From contig NC_134367.1 of assembly GCF_035582795.1 (NCBI RefSeq), forward strand, positions 106,688,062-106,752,061: DNA of 64,000 nucleotides, in the 5' to 3' direction. Positions 35,501-50,600 of the stretch are shown here, one piece after another; position 1 is the first letter of the stretch, and the number at the start of each line of letters is the position of its first letter. The stretch comes from Mycteria americana. Taxonomy: Eukaryota; Chordata; Aves; Ciconiiformes; Ciconiidae. The position numbers were made by a program, and so were the translations under genes. The notes beneath the pieces are model-generated. The model was not told where the DNA came from, did no database searches, and was given only the letters and a program-made list of their open reading frames with translations.

Positions 35501-37707
35501 GTGCCTGACTTGGCTAAAAGTGGCCGATACCACCAAGAGCAAATACATCACGTGTGCTGCGCAAATGGCATTTGCTCCTTCAGAGTCTTTCTGGTAAGAA
35601 TTCATGTTTCTGACTGGAAGTTGGAAAGCCTGTGAGAGCCTGGGATCCTTCTGCCTTAGAGATTTTGTTAACCTCAAGTAAATACCAAAATACCCATCTT
35701 ACTTTTAGCGTTATGAAGCAGTGGTACTGTTTTTGGGTACTGACAGCTAAGCAGGTAGGCATGAACACTCTTAGTTCAAGGGCATTGGCAGCTATTCTGT
35801 GTTGTTTATAATTTTTTCATCACTTTTGACAAGGAACTTTAAACTTTTATTGATGTCACCAAAGAAAAAATTCTGCGTGAAAGCAGTCTTGTTCTTATAT
35901 GCCGGAAAAATTGAAAAAAGAGAAAGAAGTTCACTCTGGATATTCCTTCCCCCCTCGTCCCCCCTTCGTCTTATTGAGAGGTGCTAAGTAAAACATCCAT
36001 GGGTAGGAACAGTCCAGCTGGGGAGGCTGTAACTGCCCACGTTTAGTGAGTCAGGGCTCTCCACAGCTCCTGTAACAGAGATCCTTTTCTTTGCTCCCAT
36101 TCTGGTCCTGCTAGTGCATCAGCCAACTTTCACCCCATATTGCAGCTGCTGACAGAGAGGTTTTCTGATGTGTGGAGCCAAGGGCCAACCACAATTTGTC
36201 CATGTATTTACAGGGATCATTTCACTCCAGTAGAAGCACGGCCAAATATTTCTTGATAGAAACATGCTGCATCCATCTAACAACACTATCCAATTGAGGC
36301 ATAGTGAAGAATGCTGTAATATTTGTATTACAGTAGTTGCTCAAGCCCCAGTGAGAGATCAGGACCCTGTTGCGTGAGGCGCTGTTGATCTTGCAGTACT
36401 TTTCCCAGCCCTACAGACCTTCCCATCTATACTGACAAGTCAGATAATGATGATCCGTGGTATAATCAGTTACACTGCAAAAGGCATGTGTGCTCGAAAC
36501 CAGAGACTTTCATGTGATCTCAAATATTTCTTCATGTGATAGTGTTCATCGTCTCGCAGCTGCGCTAGTCCAGCATACTTATCTAGGAAGTGATCGTACG
36601 TGAGAAATGGAGAAACTTTGTTCAGTGCTACTGGTGTGGGGGTTTTTTTTTTTGTTTTGGTGGTTTGGTTGTTTTTTTTTTTTTTTCAGGGCCAGACATT
36701 AATCTTGGCCTTACAACCCTAATAACTATTACTTCTCATCAGCAGCATGGTGAGCCTGAAAAGAGAAATTAGAGTCAAAAGGCTATTTTCCCAGAAGATT
36801 AGAACAGTTATAATGGAGGTCAAACTTTTGGCTTCAGCTATTGGACTGTTTCGCTTTAAACTTGAAATGCACATCAGTGAAAGCAGCAAGTTCAAAGTTT
36901 AGCATGAAATAATGCCAAAGACTAAGGAAAAAAAAAAGCATATCATAGTAATTTTACTAAAACTTCGCCATCACTCTTCACACTGAATATAACTTTTCAA
37001 GCAATAAAACAAGCAATCCCAAGATAATGAATCACCAGTGGAGGAAAGCAGTGTACAACATAGCATCCTAGTTTGGAGAATTCAAGACCAGGGGATGGAG
37101 TATCAGTTATAATTATTTACTGTGTTGTTTTAAGCATGAACTTGATATTAATACCACGGAGAATTTACTCATTATACTTGTATTATTATACATTTCAAAT
37201 ACCCTGGTATAAATGCCTTTAACACAAGGTTTATCTCTTTATCTTAAGGAGCTGTTATGGTTTATTAGTGAGTCGCAGGATAGTTGCAGCAGACTTCCAA
37301 GTGCATTACCCAGGAAACAGAATGCTTTGAAGAAACATTGTTAAATTTTTAAGTTAATCTGTCTGTATGTCTGTAATTAATAGCATGTAGAAATCATTCC
37401 CACAGGGAGGGTTTTAGAAGCCTGTTGCTCACTCTGGCTGCCGTGGGAGCTCTCTGTGCACGGCAGCTTCAGCTCCGTGCTCCCAGCTGTTATCACCTTC
37501 CTGCATACTGGGCACGGCTCTGGCTGGCTGGAGGGCAGGTCTGTCGATGTTCGTAGAGTTCGTGTATTGATCTGCGTCCTCTGGGGCCTGACCTAATGAC
37601 ATACGTTCTGGAATTACTTTGTATAAATATATCCGAGGCACACAGGTATCAGTAGATGTATTCATAAAGCTCGTTCAGGAACGTGAGCTGTTTGCCAACA
37701 GCCAGTT
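32561..37707 (+). other. TGFB2: TGFB2 intron 1, third part
   Basis: No exon is supported. It contains the palindromic segment at 33676-33702, a (TTC)n pyrimidine run ending in a splice-acceptor-like CCCCAG at about 33928-33961, and T runs at about 36640 and 36673. The open frames are short. Confidence 0.6.
33676..33702. repeat. 9-bp perfect palindrome, ancient-repeat-like
   Basis: GATTTACAC at 33676-33684 and GTGTAAATC at 33694-33702 are exact reverse complements around a TGGACCAGG loop. I recall TTACAC...GTGTAAATC hairpins as part of old amniote interspersed repeats, but the flanks are not conclusive. Confidence 0.5.
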
Positions 37708-38605
37708 ATCACAGAAGAAACACAGAGCTGGAGGGACTTGAAGAGGCTGCTCCGTTGGTCCTGCATTAGAAGAGGGTGTAGACTGTAGCCATGATATTCC
37801 ACATAGGTATTGGTGTAACCTTTTCTTAAAGGCTTCCAGTCACCACCACAGCCTCCCTGTGCAACCTGTTCTAGTGCATCATTGTTGTCCTTGATGCCTA
37901 AAGGTTTTTGTGATATCTAGCACAAACCTTCCTGGCAGCAGCTCAGAACTACTCGTGATTTATCCATCATGGACATGGAAAATGGATCATTTCCCTGCTT
38001 TTTGTGGCAGCTGTTTACATACCTGAAGACTGTTTTTATGTAACACCTTCAGTAGTCTCTTTTGGCTGAGCAATCCAAATTTACTTGTTAGCCTGTGTTT
38101 TATAGCTCCGTAGTAATCTTATTCCTCTGCAGAACCTAGTTGGGTAGATGCTTCTTTTTTAACTAGGAACCACTGATAACTGCTTTTTCAGGGCAGTTTT
38201 CCAGTGTTGCAGCCTACCTACTGTATTTTTTTTGTCTCGACCATATCTCCCTCATTTGCTAATGGGTGTGTCAGTGTCCAAACTTACTGAAGTCAGGATA
38301 AATGTCACCTGTGGTTTCGCCTCTATTTGCAAAGCTTGTTATCCAGTCCTGAAGGCACTTCATGTTGTTTGGACACTGATTGCTTCTGACAAGTCCATGT
38401 GAGCTGTTACTCAACTCCTTGTTTTCTTCCAGGTGCTAACAAATATTTTGTTTTAATATTTTTCCACTCTTGTTCTGGCTTTAATTCCTCACTACTTCTT
38501 ATTCCCCTCATCCTCCCCCCTTTTTTTTTTTAATAGCTAGCATAGGTTGCTCTATTCCAACCTTTTGGTACTATGTACCTGACACTATATTTAAAACTGT
38601 CTTTT
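37708..38605 (-). mobile_element. Second ancient CR1-type LINE, about 0.9 kb, antisense
   Basis: In reverse orientation it starts with ATCACAGAAGAAACACAGAG and GCTGGAGGGACTTG, the mirror of a CR1 3' end. It continues with TGTGCAACCTGTTCTAGTGC, TTTACATACCTGAAGACTG and AAACTTACTGAAGTCAGGAT, then AGTCCATGTGAGCTGTTACT and TTCTTCCAGGTGCTAACAAA. These are 3'-end, then reverse transcriptase, landmarks of CR1. Material between the two seems deleted near 38100-38230. It is decayed and inactive. Confidence 0.85.
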
Positions 38606-41600
38606 CTTATATGTAAGTGTAATTGCTACTAGAAACAATAAGGAGAACAGTAAAGTAGATAAGGAGTAATGTATTAATTTGTGGGAGATCTTTTCAAAAG
38701 TTTAGGTAAGCGTAGAAAAACGTGCAGTTGTCCACTGTCCTTTGCATCCAAGGGTGTGCATTAGACCTGCATTGCTTGTATAAGAAAGGTGGAAGAATGG
38801 AGAGAGGGACTGAATGCATCTGTGCCTGGATCTCTGCCTCTAATCATGATCTGTGTCTGGGGTTTTTTACATTGTGCTGTGGCCCTTGTTCACCAACTGG
38901 TCAATTAATTGGTTTGTACCTTGCTACGTACTAGGAGAAGTGAGACAGACCTTGGGAATCCCTTCTGTCGAAATACATTGCAAACAGTGAACTGAGTTGC
39001 TGGCTGTGAGTGGAAGTCACTTGTCAAATTTGAACAGTGTCATGATCATACCTTTTTTTGTTTTAAAAATCAGTCCGAGGGATGATGAGTAGCATTCTGT
39101 ACTATCTTTTACTCAGGGGTCTCCACAGATGCCTACAGGAGGCTATCAAATGAGAAGAACAGAGCTCAGCTCTGACCCTCCCCACCTTGCATTATTATTG
39201 TTGTTCTTTTTTCAGATGGAATTAGGATTTGATGCCCTTTCAAAAATGGAAGCTATGAAAAGAATGGAGAAATAACTTCTAAGCATTTTCTCTCAGGCCT
39301 CTATTTTGAAATAACCGAATGAATTAAGAAGTAACTTTTTCATACTCTTTTCAAGAAATCAAAACAAAGCCATATCATCTTTCTGACTGAGTGTACAACA
39401 TTGGCTAGGTTGGCTATTTCAGAGCATACAATTGATATTTATGAGAAACAGAATATTCTGGGTTCTTTGGGCTTTGTTTCTTCGGATAGGGACTACTCGA
39501 GTTTCACGCCAGCACAGTACCTGGCCCAGGTCTCTACGACAGTGGTGCTTCATCTCCTCTGATTATAAGGGATTTCTGAGCATAATTTTTTTCCGGTGGC
39601 CTATATTTGATCCCATGGATTAGATTACTTTGCATGTGAGCTCATCTTTTTTACTTTTCCTCTCTCTTTCCTTTTGCTTCAAGTCTCAGTGGCTCCCTTG
39701 CTGTGTCCAGGCATCCTTCCCTCCACCCTTGAGGTAGCTGGCAAGGGAGAAGGGAGTATTATGTGTTTGCAGTGCTTTAGGCAAGTGGTGCCACAGTTTA
39801 ACTGGAGATGCAATTTATCATAAACAGGTGCTGTTCAACTAATCTTTAGATTAGCGCTGTGGCAACTTATTTTCAAAATGACCTATATGTTAATGAACTG
39901 AATCCTTAGCTGCCAAAACTTCAAGCAGTTGTGTCCACTGCAGGGGGAACTGCCCTGATTTATGCCAGCTGAGCTGAGAGCGGAGCCTGCTTCTGATGTG
40001 CTTGCATTGTATTTCTTTTAATTCCTTTTTGAAATCAACTGCAAAGTTTTAATTTTTATAAGTGGCAAATCTGGAGGGTAGGTATGCCATATTTAATCTC
40101 CCCAAAACTTGTTAGTGTTTCTGTGTGAGAAGTCACTGATTACTCCTTCCTTCTAGACAGTACAGTTAAGGACTCAGCTATATGCGTGGTGGAGTAGAAG
40201 TTGAGGTTACAAGAGTGCTCTGTTTCCCCACCATTGCTGGCGTGTCCTTTTTCATTTAGTCTACTTTTAAAGGCCAAGTGTAAAAGTTTTTGGAAGTTGC
40301 CATTTGTGCTACTTTTAGAGGCCACCTGGGTTATAGGTTTAAAATAGACACTTAACTGCCAGCTACAGTTAGGTGAAATATGGAACCACGTCAAACCAAA
40401 TAAAAAACTACACTGACTATCACAGTCTAAAAAGATGCTAATTCTTTTTTTTTTTCGGGGGTTAGGGGGGAGTGTGTGTGGTGTTTTTTTCAGTTCTTCA
40501 TTTTATTCTTTCTGGTCCACTCAATTGTATTCTCAATTTTTATCATCCTGAGGCCAAGAGTGCCTAAAAAAGTAATGCAGCAGTTCCATAACTTCTCTTT
40601 AGTGAGCAAGGTGGACTCAAGGTAATGATATTACTGTCCTAAAAATTGCTGTCACTTTTTGATGATTACATGCTTCAGATGTCTCTGTATGGTTGAGTTT
40701 TGACCCATTCCATTACTTTTCATGTAGGTATTCAGTCTTTGTTGTCTTTCATCAGACTCTGGAGCTGCTAGATCTCCTTGCTTAGCTCTGACTTCTCTCC
40801 ATTTTGACACTGTCCTAATGGAAAGAGATGTCCAGCACTGACAGGAAGATATCTCAGTTAATTTCTGTAGAAAAAGACTTATTTTCACCTTTTCTTGCAG
40901 TCTGAGAGCACATTTGTCTGCCATACACTATCAACCCTTGTTGTCTTGCCATGTCCTTGCAGTTGAACCAGGTTTTTTGATTATTTTCTCAGTCATTTTA
41001 ATATTTGTGATTACTTCTTGTTATGGTTTTGCACCTTCTAGGTTCCAGTAATGCTTTTGTGTATGTAAAATAACCTATTGTTGTGTAAATTTGAAAATGG
41101 CAAATATTTGTTCTTTGTTACTTGGCATGACTATAGGGTGCTTAGCTGGTGTCCCATACTTCTAATTTGAATGTGTGATCCTGTAGTGTTATAGTGTCTG
41201 TGTATCAAATATACAAAGCCAGGGAAAAGATACCACCTCCTCATTATAGATGTAATTCGCGTGTGCATTTTGAAGACACCTTCATTGTGAATTCTGAAGT
41301 TCCACCTGTGAAATGTGGAGCTTTTCCTTTTGATAGTAGGTCAGCCTTGGCTTGGGTAGAGCTGGAATAGTCCTGAAGCATACTGTGTTTTGTGTAAATA
41401 TGTACAATATTTCACTGCCACGTGTTCTTTTGTATCAGTGTTCAGGAAGACTCTGTCTCCAGGGTGTGCAAGTAGTACTTCAAACAAAACACCCAACTCA
41501 ACAACAAACTCTCTGGACAGTTCCCTGTTTCACAACCTACTTTCCAGTGTGATGTTCCCTCTGAATATGGTTCTGAAGAAGCTTAAGTATCCTGTGTAAT

Positions 41601-44600
41601 TTGTGCCAGTGTCATAGGACTAAAGCAGTAAAGGCTATTTCTGGAGCCCTACTTCTGTAGGCACAGGTCAGCTGAGTACCTGCAGAGCCCCACCAGTAGG
41701 AAGTATGACTAATAATGCATGTAGAGCAGAAAATTTAAAACTTGCTGTGAAGAGCCACCATAGTTTTCATGCTCCTTCGAACTAATGTGTTTTCAAATCA
41801 TTCTTTAGGTTATTCTGAGAAGCCACTGATGCATTCCTGGTCTGTTTTGATCTTTAAGAAAAGCAGACGTTGACTCTGTAATTGCTATCCATATTTATTA
41901 TCGCAGTCATGGTGTTGTATGATGCAATTTGTGGAGCTCTTTCACTGAATGTGATCTCTGTCTGGAGTCTGCGTTAGTTTTGGATCCTTCTGAATCATAA
42001 ATGGTCAGAACATCTTTTTCTAATATTTAGTTGGATATCATCTTGTTAGTCTGAAATATATATTCTTTTATATTTTTGGTTTCTTCGTGTGCATGTATGT
42101 GTGTATGTGTTTGTATGCACGCCTCTTTCTCTAGCAAATTTTGTCTCAAACATTTATGCGTGCCCAAAAAAGCAGAAAGTAAGTTGCTTGCAAATATGAA
42201 GCCAATTTTTTTTTGCAATTATTGCAAAAATTGTATAATAAAATAGGTGGAACTTCAGGTGAAGGATTGAAATTAATTGCACAAAAATCGCCATTAAAAA
42301 TCGCAGGCAAAAAGTCATCTGTTGTTAAGCTTGGGTGTTGTTGCATTGTCTTGGCAATACTGTGAGCCTGCTTGTGGTGTGTGTCTGTACCCCTGTCGCT
42401 CAGGTACCTCTGATGCAGAGCTGTCCTGCACCGTGGTATCGTGATGTCTCCTTTGGTGTGTGATAAAACTCACCAATAAAAAGGAATCAGAAACTCAGTC
42501 TTGGTGATGTATATCTAGAAGCCAATCCTCTGCAGATGAATCTGAAGCAGGTGGCCACGCTTAGAGTGATTGATATTCATAGTGTCTCGGGGAAAGACGT
42601 TTATCTTGCGCTTTGGAAAATCCAACTGGATCCATCTAGCTGTTTTGTTTGGACACAGAAAAACCAGTCTATCCTTGTAAACCTGAACACTCAGCTATGA
42701 ATAGCACAGACAAGAACTGAGTGCCCACTATGGTATGAACTTGTGCCATTTCCTCAAGTGTTAACCTGTCACAAGGAGAGGCCACGCTATAAAATAACAG
42801 TCGAGTGTCTGTAATGCCCTGTGTTACCTTGTGTATTGAAAAAGAGAGTACGTACCTGCAGCAGCAGCTGTCGCAGTGAACTGTACCATTCTCTGGTTGT
42901 TCTCCTTATTCCCCAACTCTCCTCTTACATTCCAGACACTAGAAGGTTAAAATATAAAAAGTGCATATATTGTAACAAAAAACTTAATCCTTTTTCAATC
43001 TGTATATGATTTTACTCCAGACAAGGCAACTTTCCAGATTTACATTAACCAATATTTGAAATGGGATGGTTTTAAAACTCAGAAAGCTGTCTAGGACATC
43101 TTACTATGCTAGCCTGAAATGTTTCAGGAAAACGATCTTTTTCTTCTTTTTTTTCTTTTTTTGGTTTTCTTTTTAAGAATATTGGAAATAGCAAAGTTTT
43201 ATAATAGCAATAACAAATAGTAGAACGTGAAAAGCTCAAAATCTTGACTATAGTTTTTTTGGCAATACATTTTTAAAATTTTTTTTTTAGTTTTTAAAAT
43301 TGTGTCACTGTTCCGGAGTGAGCTGGGGAGGCTCTCACTTGCTCACAATGGCATTATTAACTCACTCTTACTGTGCTTGGACCAGTAAAGGTTGGAGACC
43401 ACAATTTAGATCAGACCAGACAAGGGTAGTTTTGAGTGAAAAGTAGATTGTTGGAATAAATCACTTCCAGTCATCGGTATCTAGAACGTTTCTAGCATTG
43501 GGTTAAAAAAAAAAATGTTCAAATGGAACAACAGGGTTTGAGAAGCAATGATCTTCCCACTAGTCAGAGGTTCTTGCATAAGCATCTGTCCTAAGTATTG
43601 GTGTCTTTTCAGATTCAAAGGGATTTTGCTTGTTACTACTTCGTATTTTGAGAGGTAAAACCTGCATTTCAGTCCAGGGCAACGCAGTTCTAGATCTGGT
43701 ATCAACAAGGAGGGACTGAAGTGGAGCCATTAGTTAACAATATTCTATGTTTCTCTCATGTCTAATATTGAGCTGAGATCTGTCTATTGCCTTGGCCATC
43801 TCTCCTTCACAACAGGAGAAGGTGGGAATCTTTTTGCCCTTCCCTGCCGGTGGCCGTGGCAGATCCCGGCAAGATACTGTCCTCTGCACACATGGCAATC
43901 TCTCTTTACCTGCCAGTAGCGTCTCATTACCTGTGAGCAGTTTGAGTGGCCAGGCTTAATGGTAAAAGGATTCTTCAGCTGGTGCTTTAATGTATGAGGT
44001 TTTTTAGTATTCTCTTTAGCCTTACTGCAGCTGCCCTACAGGCATGTCATTTTGGAGTAGTCCTCTTTCCTTAGCTTCAGTAGAGAAATGCACTCCTCAC
44101 ACATGAGGAGGGGCGTGGGCTTTCATGCTTCTGAGGATTAGGTTAGCAAGGCATAGCTTTCTACCTTGAGGTATGTGAGAGCCATATAGCCTATATGTAG
44201 ATTAGTAAAATTGTATTTGAGGTAAACTTTCTATCACTGAGTAAGATGACTTTTCTTATTAATCCCACCTCTCAAAGGAAATATTGGAGACCTCTACTTT
44301 CTGCGTATTATGAAGATGTCTTAGCTGGGTCATCTTTGCTCCTTTCACAGACACTGCTAATTCAACAGCATTACACCTTCAGCCAGATAAACCGTTTAGG
44401 TGGACAGTTCTGTAATTTGCAACAAGAGGAAAATCCATTTACACTTAGTTACAGTGCCTCTGAGAAAGTTCTGAGCCCACTGACTGCTCTGGAAGGACGA
44501 GAAAGATGGGTTTATTTCTTACCCGTGTTTTGAATTCTAGACACTGTATTATCATTTTTCCCCATCCTGATCTATAAATGCTTCTTGAACAAGTCAGTTT

Positions 44601-47600
44601 AAAGAAGTTTTTACAATGTAGCCAGCTGTACCATTCAGAGCTAAATACACGTTGGTATGTAGGCATGGCCAGCCTTTGCGTTCACGTGGGAAAGAAGTTT
44701 TTAAGCTGAGAATCCTGTCGCTTCCTAACTCGTAGTGCTGGACATGATGTGTCTAATCCATGCAGTTAAGTTAGTAGGAGCAAACATTAAATTCAGAAGA
44801 GCTTTTCCAGCCTTAGGGGGTCTTGCAGTTCTGAACAGAGCACTTGGAAGTTAGCATTTGTCAAGACTGAGCCTGTATGGACATAGCCCTAGGTTACCAG
44901 GTGAGAAATGCTTGGAGTTTTCCTTCCCAAGCCATGCTGGCACCGTTGGGTGGCACCATTCAATAATGCTTGATTATAAAAAGGATTTGAATGTAATTGT
45001 TGCTTTATGACTCTGTTTTTATTCTTCAATATCAGCAGTATCTTTTGCATGTAAGGAAAAGGCCAGGTAAATGCATCCTCTTCTGCCTTCTTAGCTGTGG
45101 AAGATAGCTTTGAGCAGATGCCTTCGGTCTGGCTTCCCTAATTCATTCAATGGTAGGGCTGATCATGTATAAGCAGGGCAGTAGTCAAATGTGTGCCAGA
45201 CCCTCCATCCGGGAAAGGCCTTCAGCTGGCTCTCAGTGCTATTCTGTAAACCTTGTTATAAAATGTCAGAGGTTTGCATGCATTGGTCCTTGCTGTTGTG
45301 CAGATGATAATGTCACAGGGAAGGCTCCTATGGGAGGACAAAGCATGACCAACCAGCCTTTATCTTCTTTCTCTTCCTTTCATTTGTGAAAGATGATAAC
45401 AAAAATGTAAACATATATTCCAGATTGAAAGGTTTATTTGAGACAGTGCGCTTTTTGGGGACTCTAAAAAGGCAAGTAGCAGTTGTCCCTTCCCTTAGGA
45501 AGGCATTTCTCTTAACTATGGTTTTGATTGGTAAACGATGTTTATACAGTCCTGGGATTTAATATCTTCATTTGAATTGAATAAAGCCAGTCGAATACTG
45601 TTTGGCACTAGGCAACAAAGTACATACGTTGAGATGCCAAGAAGAGACTCTGCTGAGCTCTAGATGCTTCACATTCCAGACCTGTTACCTTGTAAGTGTA
45701 ATATTTACTGGATTTCAGTCCAGCTGGAGATGAAGAGCAGGCCTGTGAAGGAGAGGAGAGTTAGGGAGATTTTAAGCTCGAGGAAGAAAAGCTTGAATGA
45801 GCTGGTACAGCATGCTAAATTCTTCCTGGTAATTGACTTACATGAAGACATGTAAAGAGCAGTCACTCATGGGCAGTTTATTCAGGCTAAAATCAATGTG
45901 CGTGGCAGTAAAAGAAAAACAGAAAAAGGAAGGGGGGAGAAATGAAAGGCCTACTCTAGCTGTGGATGAAAAGCTCCAAGCTTTGCAATCCATTCGTGTT
46001 TGCAAACATGAATGGATTCTTACAAGGGCACAAGAGCAGTTTTAACACTTTTGCTCCTGTGCACACTTTGCTTTTGTACCCGGATGGCTTTGTCTACTCA
46101 GAGGACTTCTCCTTTAGAGGAGATCGTGGTCCATGGTTCAATCGGTGCTTGAAATCTTGTTTACAGAGCTGGTAAATGAGCAAAGCTGAATGACTGGAAC
46201 TCATAAACATTTTTAATCCGTGCAAATCATAAAATCCAAAGCCTGAGAAGAAATGAGGAAGCTTTGCAAAACCACCCCGATATTGCATGTTTCAGTCCCA
46301 TGTGAGTGCTGCTGGAGAATGATTTCAGATTCTTGTCTACCAAACTGAAATATCAGGGAGAAGCTGGATCCAGTTCAGTTGGACTTTATTGGATTATGCC
46401 TTCATGCTATTGTAGCTGAAAAAAATGCTACGATTCCAAATATGATGTGTAACAATTGTGCAAATTCCTTAATCCTGTTTTCCATTCATTTATGTAGTAA
46501 TTAAAACCATAGACCTGGAAACTATTTTCACAGGCAACTTTCATTTGCAGAGGCCTATTTCATTTCGTATATTTTATGACTGTATATTCGATTTTACTCT
46601 CTTCCCCTTCCAGAAGAGTGAAACTTGATGGTGTTACCTTCGTTATCAATCTGTGCATTGGCTTGGTTTCTTACAGGTTGTGTGTTACTCCACTGTACAG
46701 AACGTGACAGTGTGATTGGGGGTGGGGTGGGGTGTTTATTTTGTTTTGTTCTCCTTAGAGGGCACCACAAAATGCTCTAATGAAAGAATGATCATAAGCT
46801 TAAAGAGGAAGGAAAGTTTTAAGGGACTAATTGAAGAGGGGAAATGGCTGAGTGGTTTAAAGGAATGAAATTATGGGAGAGCTCCAAGTGAGATGAGGCA
46901 GCAAAAGTAAAAGAGCTACCACCAACTGTGATGAACGATAGACGTGCACTTCAAAACTGTGGTCATGGGGCTGTATAAGTATGCAGATAGAAGGAGGAAA
47001 AGGATAGTTCACGGTCTGTTCAGGAGACAGCAGTTCAAAGGTACATCACCTTATGTGCGGTAGTCTGCAGCCATAGGTAACAGGCAGTACTTTGTGCTCC
47101 AGACCTGTGGCAGTAGGACACTACCCCTTCTAGGTCCATGTTAACAGGAAAAGCACCTTAGGACATGGTTCATAGTATACTCTTACTCAATGCAGTCATC
47201 CATTACGGGGCGAAGAACGCTGCCCTACTGGGTCCTGTGGGACGCACTATTTAATTTGATCTCTGTGCAAGGGATCTATGTTAACCAGCTTCTGTCAGTT
47301 AAAACTGTACACTCTTCCCATTTTAAAAAGAAAAATTTTTTCGGAGACTGGATGGCTCTATCTAGACAGGAATTTAATCCAGGCTGGGGAGGCCTGGAGA
47401 GCGTTAGTAGCAGGTGGCTGTACATTGGCCAGCTTGAGATGAATGGGATGAGCTCAGCCCAGCAGGTAAATCTCTGCATGCTTGCAGAAAGTTGATGCTT
47501 GTTTTCATCTCTCTCACCAGGAGTTTGAACTGGAAGGCTACTAACAGCATGGGCATGAAAGCTATCACCCCCTATTGCTCCTGCATAGAGGAGCCCTCTC

Positions 47601-50600
47601 CAAAACACAGGTTGAGTAGGTGGGGAAAGCAATAACAAAAATCACATTGCAAGTGTGAAGTGCATGAAGGATTTGGTCCTGTGAGCTCTCCTTAGTCTGA
47701 GGAACTTCATGAGGACTGGATTCACCCCATTCTCCCTCACTGCTAGGGGCTCTGAGGCAGGAAAGCTTTTAAGCACGTGGCTGCGTAGGAAAGCTCAGAG
47801 GATGACTTCAGCAAGACTGTGTTTAAAGTGAAGCCAACGCCTATGCTCTTTCTCTGAAGCAGAGTGGTAGGCTTCTTGCCCTGTTGTTCTACTAAATATT
47901 CAGACTGATTTTACCACTTATCTCGCATACATTCACTTCCAGTTGGTTGAACCACCCTGCAGATGAATAAGAGGGGAAATAGAACGTTTGACTTGAAAAC
48001 AAGAGAAATGATATTTGGATTATTCTGTGCTAAGGTAGAGAGACGCATAAACACAGCAGTATGAACAGCTTAAACTGAATTGTGAAATAGCCTAAGAATG
48101 TCTTTTCCCTGCAATTTCCTTGATTTCAACACCACTGAGTTTGTCATGTATGACGGCTTTGTGGTTGTTGTGACACTGTTGGAGAAAATTGGATTTGGGG
48201 AAAGTTTTCTTAGTTCTTTAAATAAATCAAAATGTTTTCCAGTTGTGTTTTTTTCTGTCCAGAGCAGCTTTGTTCTGCAGTGGTACATTTTTTTGTAAAG
48301 CAGATTTTTGTATAGTGTTGCGTCGCCGTGGCAGTGTATAATCCTCAGGATATATCCAAGGGATTTCCAGCCATCCTCTTGGATTTTATAACAATACTTG
48401 CAATTAGAAGCCCTTCTACACAGAAAATGAAAATGCAGATGTGTATTCATGGGCTTAAAACACAGCTCAAGTCATCCAGCACTAAAGGCACAAGTTGGAG
48501 CCTGTGACGAGCGTGTTTGCTGTCAGAGTGCAAGCTATACCGAACTGACATTTAGTGAATGGCCTAATTTTATAGACATAGACATATGACGGGTAACCAC
48601 AGTTTGCCTTAAAAGAAGTATTAAGTCCATTTCCTTGGAGAAGTTAGCCTTATAAACGTACTAGCCTGATTTCTAGCATTGAAAGTGTATGCCTGTGCTT
48701 CTGTCCAAGGATCAGGCTTAATCATGATCCTCCTTACCGGAGCTGCCTTCTGCGGTCCCAGAGAGACCACGCTGGTCTCCCCAGGTCTGGGGGGGACCTA
48801 ACCTGGGTTGTCCCTGCAGGACCACTGTCCTGTGGCTCTTGCGAGTGGCCTGACCCTGTGGGCTCGCTGCCTTTTCCGCCTTTGGCGTTGCTGGAGGAGC
48901 GCTGCTTTCTTCACCAACTTGCGCAGCACCTGTGGGTGCAGGGGCATCCTGCCCATGGACAGCAGGTCCCACTGAGGCTGCAGGATGCCTCTGTCCCACC
49001 TGCCACCTCGGCTTTGGTGCCTGCAGAAACCCTGGAGCTGAGAGGAGGGAGAGATGCAGAGCGCGCGCAGCTGCGTGCAGGCGTGCCAAGCTCCTCTTGT
49101 ATGCTGACGGGGAGAATGGATTTATAACAAGTAATTTTTTTTGATGAGTCTGATGGATTCAATAAAGTATGTCTGCACAATATATATTTTTTAAATATAG
49201 CTCATTGGTAAATTGGCACTGAGGCAACACCGTGAAGCCAGTTTTAATCCTGCTGGCTGGGCTGTCAGTGCAAGTGAAATTCATGAGAAAGGTGCCAGGA
49301 AGAGGAAGGATTGTTAAAAAAATAATAAGCATACATAGACTTTCTCAAACACATGCACATACATCTAACCTTACACATAATCTGCTGTTGAGAAAAGAAG
49401 GTAATATGTTTTCTTAGATAAAAATTATTCAAGGGTGCTTGGGTTTTGGGGGTATGATGACTGCTTAGGGGTTTTTAGGCACTGCAGTCAGCATCCTGAT
49501 GTCTCTGTGTAAAGCAATATGATATAAAAGTAATGCAGCTGGACTTGTGATCATGTCTGCCTCTTCAGCCTGCAAATGGAGAGGTCTCTTGTTACAGATG
49601 GCTTCTGAAGATATCACTTCAGTAGCATGCAACCAGAAGAAGGCTGGGAAAAGAAAGAGAAAAAAGGTCTTTTGTTATGAGGAAAACTGTTGGTCAATCT
49701 TGTGAACGGTGGAACATTAATCTGATCTCTTTTAAGTCACTGAGGTCATTGCAGCACTCAGCTGAACAGTGCCAGCAAGTCAGGTCTTACTTTGCCATTG
49801 AGAAAGGTTTGTGTTCCCTGGTGAATTTTTTTCTCTTTGCCCCCACCCCCCCCCTTTTTTTTTTTTAAGAGGAGATAGGCGATTGTACTTGCAATTCTTG
49901 CTTATGATTCCTAGCTGAAAGAGGAGCAGCTCTTTGTGGAGAGAGATGAAAGACACTAGGAGTATTTTTCTTACATTCCAGTGTAAGCAGAATAGCAAAG
50001 TACATACCTGAGAAGTTTCCAAACACAACACACATCTATTTACATATTTGATTTCAGTGGTGATACATGATAACCTGGGATTTCATTCAAAGGATCCTGA
50101 TGGGGATTTGAAAGGAGTTCTTCTTCCCTGAATGTTCACAAAATAACACTGAAAGCTGAGGGATCTTTTGTTGGCAAACTAAATTCACAGAGAACTGGAG
50201 GCAGAGAGGCTGGAGACAGTTCTCTTGTGCTGAAAATCCTCTCTGTGCTTACAAGTGTGGGAGTAAATTCCTGGCCCTTTTGAAAGCGATGGGAATGGGT
50301 GACTTCAATGGGACCAAAACTTCACTCAGGTTGTGGAGAGGCTTTGGTAACTCTATAACTTGTTCTAACACTTGTTGATGGAGGCAGCAACTTTCCTGTT
50401 AGCTTGTTGTGCATCTTCCCAGCAGAAGAGGATCTGTCAGCTCCTGCCAGGAATGCATGCTCCTGGGCTTGCTGTGATGGCATCCGACCCAGGAGTGAGG
50501 GACACATCTGAAGATGTGTTTTCTCTCTCGCTATTAAGACTGCAGTGTTGCATAAGCAGCGGTGAGATTATAGGGGGATTATGTTTGAGAGAGCAAACTG

